A stretch of DNA of 64,000 bases, from the NCBI GenBank assembly GCA_963514095.1, contig OY741283.1, forward strand, positions 5,812,406-5,876,405, read 5' to 3'. Below, piece after piece: positions 55,101 through 64,000 of the stretch. Within the stretch, counting starts at the first letter, position 1; every line of letters begins with the position of its first letter. This DNA comes from Eutrigla gurnardus (taxonomy: Eukaryota > Chordata > Actinopteri > Perciformes > Triglidae). The notes under the pieces are model-generated. The model had not been told where the DNA came from, searched no databases, and worked only from the letters and a program-made list of their open reading frames with translations. Made by a program: the position numbers and the translations under genes.

Positions 55101-58100
55101 TCAGCTCGGGTAGTGGCAACATCTACTACTCTCAGTCAGTTCGAGGCCGGTTTACCGTCTCCAGAAACAACAACATCAAGCAGCTGTATCTGCAGATGAA
55201 CAGTCTGAAGACGGAAGATTCTGCTGTTTATTATTGTGCTCGAGACTCACAGTGACTGGAGTTGGTGGAGCAGCTGTACAAAATCCTACAGCACTCATTC
55301 TTACTGGGCTGATAGACTTAAAGTATTTTTCATTCACATTATTTACTTTGTTTTTGATATATTTACTTTTACATCATATTTCTTACATAGAATAAATTAA
55401 TTTTTATCAACACATTAATGAAAAAAAAATATGATGAAAAATATGATTAGTAAACATTAAATATGATAAAGATTACTTGTTCATAAAAGGGCTAAAGACT
55501 GAACACCAACATGGTTCCTGAAATTAAACTTCAAACTTTGATACTGAAATAAAAAAAAATGGTAAAACACAAACATTTGAGTACCACTGATGTATGACTT
55601 CAGAGATATATTTCATGAATCACTGATACAAAAATTATAATATTGCTTGAAAATACAAACTAACTCTAAACATTTCACTCTTTCCATAGTGTTGATCTAT
55701 AAAGTGGAGGAGAAGTGGAATGATTACAGCATTTTACTTACATGAACCTATAAACCTCAATGCCTTTTGATTAACACTATTTTTTTCATCTAACACAACA
55801 CACAAAGGAACAATAAATTATTTGTTTTTTTGCATTTTGTAATAAACGTTTCAGTTCCTGAGCAGCTGTGCACATCTGCAATCAATGAAACCATCAAAAA
55901 TATTTCATGCAAAGCTGCAAACCAGCAGCATCGCTGAAGTTAACTTAAGTTTCATACCATTAACATGATCCTGGCTGCTGTCTCTGCATTTCTGTTTACA
56001 GCAAATAAAGTCAGAAAGTCAGCAAAGAAATCAAGAATGCAATAATTACAAAAAAGCTGAACTCATGTGTTTAACGTTTTTTAAATAACAATTATATAGA
56101 TAGAATACACAAAATAAACATTGACAGTTTAAAGGAAAACACCACCGCATTTCCATACTGAACTATGTTCTGCTCTGATCTTAGACGAGGTGATACATAC
56201 CTCCCTCTCCTCTGTGCGTGCACTCAATGGCTCTTGAGCGCACTCCGCGCAGCGCTAATTTGCTAGCATGTAGCTTGTCCTTAGGATCCAAAGGGGGGTG
56301 AAGTTAGAAGCGACCAAGCACTTCCACGTTGTCCCTAATTAAATACGGTTACGTGAGTAGTTACACGACCCAAGTTTGGTTACACAAAATGAAACATGCC
56401 AATTTTTCTAAGCGGATAACAAGGATAACTATATAGTATGGCGGAATAACAACTGGAAGCACTTCGACGTCGGCGCAGTAATATCATCACTCAAAACATG
56501 ACGGGACTATATACCTTCTGCTTGTTTTCACAACCCTGTACGATGCACGTTATAACCATGATGTTTGATTGTTCACAAACTATCTTACTACAACCTGATG
56601 CTTCCTTAACTGTGCACAAACTACTACAGGCAGTGCAGGCGACGGCGTGCAGGTCACGTAGGTTCTATTGACGGAAGTAAGAGGGGGAGCGGAGTGATGA
56701 TATTACTGCGCCGACGTCGAAGTGCTTCCAGTTGTTATTCCGCCATACTATATAGTTATCCTTGTTATCCGCTTAGAAAAATTGGCATGTTTCATTTTGT
56801 GTAACCAAACTTGGTTGTGTAACTACTCACGTAACTACTCACGTAACCGTATTTAAATAGGGACAACGTGGAAGTGCTTGGTCACTTCTAACTTCACCCC
56901 CCTTTGGATCCTAAGGACAAGCTACATGCTAGCAAATTAGCGCTGCGCGGAGTGCGCTCAAGAGCCATTGAGTGCACGCACAGAGGAGAGGGAGGTATGT
57001 ATCACCTCGTCTAACATCAGAGCAGAACATAGTTCAGTATGGAAATGCGGTGGTGTTTTCCTTTAAGGCAAAGCTAATATTTATTTTTTATTTCTGTAAA
57101 TACGCGGACTCTTCATTAAAATGTTACAATTAAGTGTGTCATTAAATTAAAATATGATTTCCAGGCATGTTTTCACCCTGCACATATAAACACACTGAAC
57201 AGACTCTTATGGGTCAATTAGACCAATGTTGATGTTTAACATGTTTGATTGTATGCAAACTCAGTGGCCTTCCTCTTTACGCAGCTATAAAACATCACAT
57301 CAGGCTGCCAGTGGAGTTCACAGCACGTCACTTCCAACATCATCATGTTCTCTGTCGCTCTGCTGCTGCTGCTGGCAGCTGGATGTGAGTCTCTTTGGAT
57401 TTGTCAAAGTCAGCAGTTCTGCTTTTGCAGTATATATTTTAAACATTTACTTTTCTTTTTAAAGGTGTGAAGTGTGAACAGCTGACACAGCCAGCCTCTG
57501 TGACTGTGCAGCCAGGTCAACGTCTGACCATCACCTGTCAGGTGTCTTATTCTCTTAGCAGCTACTGGACACATTGGATCAGACAGCCTGCAGGGAAAGG
57601 ACTGGAGTGGATCGGACAGAAATCTACGGGAGGCTCTTACTATAAAGATTCACTGATGAACAAGTTCAGTATCAGCTTAGACACTTCCAGCAAAACAGTG
57701 ACTCTAAACGGAGAGAATATGCAGCCTGAAGACACTGCTGTGTATTACTGTGCCAGAGACCCACAATGACACAAACCATCAGTAGAGCTGAACAAAAACC
57801 CCTCAGTGCCTGAACTCTTGTAACATGAAGCCACCAGAGGAGGAGCCCTTGGACCACTAACCACTTCTACCAGCTCACTGTCACAGTAAAGAAGGAAACA
57901 GTCTTTAGATCTTCAATACTGTAATATCACATACTGTAATATGACACTACAATCACTGTTACATCAGTGAGGATATAAAGTACACACTTTCAAGGGATTG
58001 AATACATTCAGCTCACAACTTGATTTTAAAAGCTTGTGATCCAACTACAATAGAAAACGGTCCTCAAAATGTCCGTTTCTCTTCCATGATATTATTTACA

Positions 58101-61100
58101 AAAACACTCACATAATTATTTTTTGGATCATAACTGCATTAGTGACTGACTCAGTAGTGTAAAGCCAACTTTGAGATGTTAATTAGTCAAACTATAGAAA
58201 GGTTTGCAACACATAATGTGTGTTTGTCAGAGATTCAAGTTCCACCTTGTGTTTGTGTGAGATGAAGAACACATGAGTGTTTAATTTTCTTTTTAGATCA
58301 TTTAAATAAAATGGTCTTCAGTTACTTTATTATCATCGGTATGTAAATCAGCCTCCTTGTGCTCCCCAAATGTCCTCTCTCCAGCCTCTACATGCTCACC
58401 ACTACTTAATATATGGAAAACAATGAAATATCTTCACACATTTAAGTGGAAGACACACAGATGTAAATAACAAGGTCACCAAGTGACCACATTCAAATAA
58501 CAATAATAATAACATGAGGTTAAAAAGTCAAACAAAATAAGTTGTAAGAGATACAATGAGTTTCTTTAAAACACACATAATAAAATATGGTCAATTAGGA
58601 GAAAGCCATAATCGGAAAAATGAGTTTTGAAGAGAGATTGAAAAGATGACACTGTTTAATTGCTCCTCTGATTCCAAAACTGAGGGACAAATACAGCAAA
58701 GCACAAGTTACCAGTTGAATCTAGTTGACTGTTTGTGAGGAGGAGTCGATGCAAACCTGGGATGTCTTCCACCTCTACTTATGTGACTGCAGAGAGGACA
58801 GAGGACAGTGGACACACAGTTCAACATGATGGACTACAGGACAGGACTGCTGCTTCTAACTGTCTGCTGGGCAGGTGAACATTGTCACTAGTCTTGATTT
58901 GACAGAGTTTCCTTTTGTGTCACTGACATATTTCACGTTTTATGTTTGTTTTAGGTGTTGATGGTCAGACTCTGACACAATCTGAACCAGTGGTCAAAAG
59001 ACCTGGAGAATCTCACAGACTGACCTGTACAGCCTCTGGGTTTACATTCAGCAGCTATTGGATGGCTTGGATCAGACAGGCTCCTGGAAAAGGACTGGAG
59101 TGGATTGCCAGTGTTTATGACACTAGCAACATTGCCTACTCTCAGTCAGTTCAAGGCCGGTTTACCGTCTCCAGAAACAACAACATGCAGCAGCTGTATC
59201 TGCAGATGAACAATCTGAAGACGGAAGATTCTGCTGTTTATTATTGTGCTCGAGACTCACAGTGACTGGAGTTGGTGGAGCAGCTGTACAAAATCCTACA
59301 GCACTCATTCTTACTGGGCTGATAGACTTAAAGTATTTTCATTCACATTATTTACTGTATTCTTGATATATATATATTTTTCCATGTTTTACATCATATT
59401 GTTTGCATATAATAAATGTATCTTAGTCCCACCATTATACACATTCCTGAAAAAATAATATTATTAATAAACATTAAATGTTTATAAAAGGGCTAAAGAC
59501 TGCTCACCAAAGTGGTTGCTGAAATTAAACTTTAATACTGACATTCAAAATGATGAAACACAAACATTTGAGTACCACTGATGTATGACTGGCTTCAGAG
59601 ATATATTTTTTACGAGAAAATAAGATACTGATAAATAATAATAATCATATTGCTCGATAAAAAAACCCAACTGATTTATTTTTTATCTACACATAAATGA
59701 AAAAAATACTATGAAAAATATGATTAGTAAACATTAAATATGATAAAGATTACTTGTTCATAAAAGGGCTAAAGACTGCACACCAACATGGTTCCTGAAA
59801 ATAAACTTCAAACTTTGATACTGAAATAAAAAAAACGATAAAACACAAACATTTGAGTACCACTGATGTATGACTTCAGAGATATATTTCATGAATCACT
59901 GATACAAAAATTAAAATATTGCTTGAAAATACAAACTAACTCTGAACATTTCACTCTTTCCATCACATGTTGTATTTAAGTGCTTCATGAAAACCATTTC
60001 TGAGACGAGACAGTGTTGATCTATAAAGTGGAGGAGAAGTGGAATGATTACAGCATTTTACTTACTTGAACCTATAAACCTCCATGCCTTTGCATTTTGT
60101 AATAAACGTTTCAGTTCCTGAGCAGCTGTGCACATCTGCAATCAATGAAACCATCAAAAATATTTCATGCAAAGCTGCAAACCAGCAGCATCGCTGAAGT
60201 TAACTTAAGTTTCATACCATTAACATGATCCTGGCTGCTGTCTCTGCATTTCTGTTTACAGCAAATAAAGTCAGAAAGTCAGCAAAGAAATCAAGAATGC
60301 AATAATTACAAAAAAGCTGAACTCATGCGTTTGACGTTTTTTTTAAATAACAATTATATAGATAAAATACACAAAATACAGATTATAGATAAAGACAAGG
60401 CTAATTGTTTTTTATTTCTGTAAATACGGGGACTCTTTATTAAAATGTTACTATTAAGTGTGTCATTAAATTAAAATATGATTTCCAGGCATGTTTTCAC
60501 CCTGCACATATAAACACACTGAACAGACTCTCATGGCTCAATTAGACCAATGTTGATGTTTAACATGTTTGATTGTATGCAAACTCAGTGGCCTTCCTCT
60601 TTACGCAGCTATAAAACATCCCATCAGGCTGCCAGTGGAGTTCACAGCACGTCACTTCCAACATCATCATGTTCTCTGTCGCTCTGCTGCTGCTGCTGGC
60701 AGCTGGATGTGAGTCGCTTTGGATTTGTCAAAGTCAGCAGTTCTGCTTTCGCAGTATTTTTTTTAAACATTTACTTTACTTTTTACAGGTGTGAAGTGTG
60801 AACAGCTGACACAGCCAGCCTCTGTGACTGTGCAGCCAGGTCAACGTCTGACCATCACCTGTCAGGTGTCTTATTCTCTTAGCAGCTACTACACAGGTTG
60901 GATCAGACAGCCTGCAGGGAAAGGACTGGAGTGGATCGGAGAGAAATATACGGGAGGCTCTTACTATAAAGATTCACTGAAGAACAAGTTCAGTATCAGC
61001 TTAGACTCTTCCAGCAAAACGGTGACTCTAAACGGAGAGAATATGCAGCCTGAAGACACTGCTGTGTATTACTGTGCCAGAGACCCACAATGACACAAAC

Positions 61101-64000
61101 CATCAGTAGAGCTGAACAAAAACCCCTCACTGCCTGAACTCTTGTAACATGAAGCCACCAGAGGAGGAGCCCTCGGACCACTAACCACTTCTACCAGCTC
61201 ACTGTCACAGTAAAGAAGGAAACCGTCTTTAGACCTTCAATACTGTAATATCACATACTGTAATATGACACTACAATCACTGTTACATCAGTGAGGATAT
61301 AAAGTACACACTTTCAAGGGATTGAATACATTCAGCTCACAACTTGATTTTAAAAGCTTGTGATCCAACTACAATAGAAAATGGTCCTCAAAATGTCCGT
61401 TTTTCTTCCATGATATTATTTACAAAAACACTCACATAATTATTTTTTGGATCATAACTGCATTAGTGACTGACTCAGTAGTGTAAAGCCAACTTTGAGA
61501 TGTTAATTAGTCAAACTATAGAAAGGTTTGCAACACATAATGTGTGTTTGTCAGAGATTCAAGTTCCACCTTGTGTTTGTGTGAGATGAAGAACACATGA
61601 GTGTTTAATTTTCTTTTTAGATCATTTAAATAAAATGGTCTTCAGTTACTTTATTATCATCGGTATGTAAATCAGCCTCCTTGTGCTCCCCAAATATCCT
61701 CTTTCCGGCCTCTACATGCTCACCACTACTTAATATATGGAAAACAATGAAATATCTTCACACATTTAAGTGGAAACACACAGATGTAAATAACAAGGTC
61801 ACCAAGTGACCACATTCAAATAACAATAATAATAACATAAGGTTAAAAAGTAAAACAAAATAAGTTGTAAGAGATACAATGAGTTTCTTTAAAACACACA
61901 TAATAAAATATGGTCAATTAGGAGAAAGCCATAATCGTAAAAATGAGTTTTGAAGAGAGATTGAAAAGATGACACTGTTTAATTGCTCCTCTGATTCCAA
62001 AACTGAGGGACAAATACAGCAAAGCACAAGTTACCAGTTGAATCTGGTTGACTGTTTGTGAGGAGGAGTCGATGCAAACCTGGGATGTCTTCCACCTCTA
62101 CTTATGTGACTGCAGAGAGGACAGAGGACAGTGGACACACAGTTCAACATGATGGACTACAGGACAGGACTGCTGCTTCTAACTGTCTGCTGGGCAGGTG
62201 AACATTGTCACTAGTCTTGATTTGACAGAGTTTCCTTTTGTGTCACTGACATATTTCACATGTTTTATGTTTGTTTTAGGTGTTGATGGTCAGACTCTGA
62301 CAGAATCTGAACCAGTGGTCAAAAGACCTGGAGAATCTCACAGACTGACCTGTACAGCCTCTGGATTTTCACTCAGCAGCTATTATATGGTTTGGATCAG
62401 ACAGGCTCCTGGAAAAGGACTGGAGTGGATTGCCTTTAGTCATAATGCTGGTGGCACCGATTACCACTCTCAGTCAGTTCAAGGCCGGTTTACCGTCTCC
62501 AGAAACAACAACATGCAGCAGCTGTATCTGCAGATGAACACTCTGAAGACGGAAGATTCTGCTGTTTATTATTGTGCTCGATACTCACAGTGACTGGAGT
62601 TGGTGGAGCAGCTGTACAAAATCCTATAGCACTCATTCTTACTGGGCTGATAGACTTAAAGTATTTTCATTCACATTATTTACTTTATTCTTGATATATT
62701 TATTTTTTTCCATGTTTTACATCATATTGTTTGCATATAATAAATGTATCTTAGTCCCATAATTATACACATTCCTGAAAAAATAATATCATTAATAAAC
62801 ATTAAATGTGACAAGGATTACATGTTTATAAAAGGGCTAAAGACTGCTCACCAAAGTGGTTGCTGAAATTAAACCTCATACTTTAATACTGACATTCAAA
62901 ATAGAAAACACAAACATTTGAGTACCACTGATGTATGACTGGCTTCAGAGATATATTTTTTACGAGAAAATAAGATACCGATAAAATAATAATTATAACA
63001 TTGCTCGATAAAACAAACCAACTGAAAACAACAAGTTTCAGTTCCTGAGCAGCTGTGCACATCTGCAGTCAATGAAACCATCACAAATATTTCATGCAAA
63101 GCTGCAAACCAGAAAGCACTTGAATGGATGGGGGCTATTTACTTTGATGCAAGGAAAACAATTTATGAAAATAGTGTACAGGGGCCTGTACAAATCATCA
63201 GAGATAATAAAAACAAGATGGCGTATCTGAGAGTGTCCAACATAAAACCAGAAGAATCTGCTGTGTGTTACCGTGCTAGATACACACACTGTGTATTACA
63301 AGCAGAGGTTCTAACAAAAACAACTTACTTTTCCAATCACCAACAGCAAAAGATATTATATTTAACATATTATGACAAACCAGTATGTCACCATACCTAC
63401 AGTTACAGAGAAAAGTCCCCAATGCAACAGAAGAGGTTGTGGTTTGTGACTTCCTCTTTTTTATGTTTTTCTGCCAACACGTGCTTTTCTACAACAATGT
63501 ATGCTGCTGGTTAATACTATTCCCACATGTTATTTTGTAAGGCAGGTGTAAATCATTTTACGTTACGTTATATTTAAACTATAGTAAAATTAGAAATTGT
63601 AGTAAAATAAAATTAATGTTTGAAAGGACACAACTGAAGGTGCTAAAGTCATTTAGCAGTAAATTCCTAATAAAAAACATTGCATAGACTAAAAAAAGTC
63701 ATCCCACTAAATCAAAGAGTAGAAAGACAAAAACAATTGATTTGTATCACTTCTTGCATGAGGCCAATCATAGGATAAAGAACGTGCACTAGAAAGAACC
63801 AATGTGATTAGATTTAATTGACATTAAAAGTGCTGATGATGGTATATTTGTCCAAATCAAACCCTCCTTCCGACACTGAAAAAAGCTCCAGATGTTAATT
63901 ACACAACGTCGTTTTTTGCTAAATGGCCTAAGAAGACGATTTCAGACTCCAAGCAGCTCCACACCACACCACAGCAGCTCATCTGAAGACACTGAGGTGT

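Overview
The window is genomic DNA from a ray-finned (teleost) fish. It has split genes with GT..AG introns, long CA/GT microsatellites, tRNA-derived SINEs typical of fish, and an immunoglobulin heavy-chain variable (IGHV) array. No bacterial, phage or plasmid feature was seen. Species cannot be named from the sequence alone; the repeats look percomorph-like (inference).

Left third (1-20.9 kb) holds three ordinary vertebrate genes. On the minus strand, a SEZ6-family gene (most likely sez6l2) runs from its 5' UTR exon near 10.0 kb off the left edge. Its exons give a signal peptide, a Ser/Thr-rich stalk, then CUB1-Sushi1-CUB2-Sushi2-CUB3-Sushi3-Sushi4. On the plus strand, head to head with it, is a five-exon aspartate beta-hydroxylase-domain gene (most likely asphd1, 11991-14398). 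The SEZ6L2/ASPHD1 head-to-head pair is also known in mammals. On the minus strand at 16749-19647 is a complete six-exon EF-hand gene best matched to cabp5. These genes form the outer border of the IgH V cluster.

Right two thirds (20.9-64 kb) is an IGHV array, entirely in plus orientation. I find 18 V segments with octamer-type promoter element, split leader, open V exon, both structural cysteines and a 23-bp-spacer recombination signal (RSS). They fall into three families: A (9 members, leader MFSVALLLLLAAG), B (7 members, leader MMDYRTGLLLLTVCWAG) and C (2 members, leader MFSVALMLLLAAAT). I also find a frameshifted B segment, a leader-only B relic, an FR3-only relic, and two 5'-truncated copies of a fourth family, D, at the two ends of the array. 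The array grew by tandem duplication of a unit of about 3.1 kb (A then B). Units that keep C between A and B, and a C-promoter-like remnant in the other units, suggest an older A-C-B unit. No D, J or constant exons were seen; the RSS orientation requires them to the right of the window.

Mobile DNA interrupts the array. There is a 3.16-kb terminal-inverted-repeat element (28670-31828) carrying a SINE, and a 1.57-kb foreign block with a gene-like 60-codon transmembrane ORF (39233-40803). A young intact Ty3/gypsy LTR retrotransposon (45530-50299, LTRs differing at two sites, 5-bp target duplication) lies beside a palindrome-containing satellite (50.3-51.55 kb). A 932-bp foldback element lies at 56132-57063.
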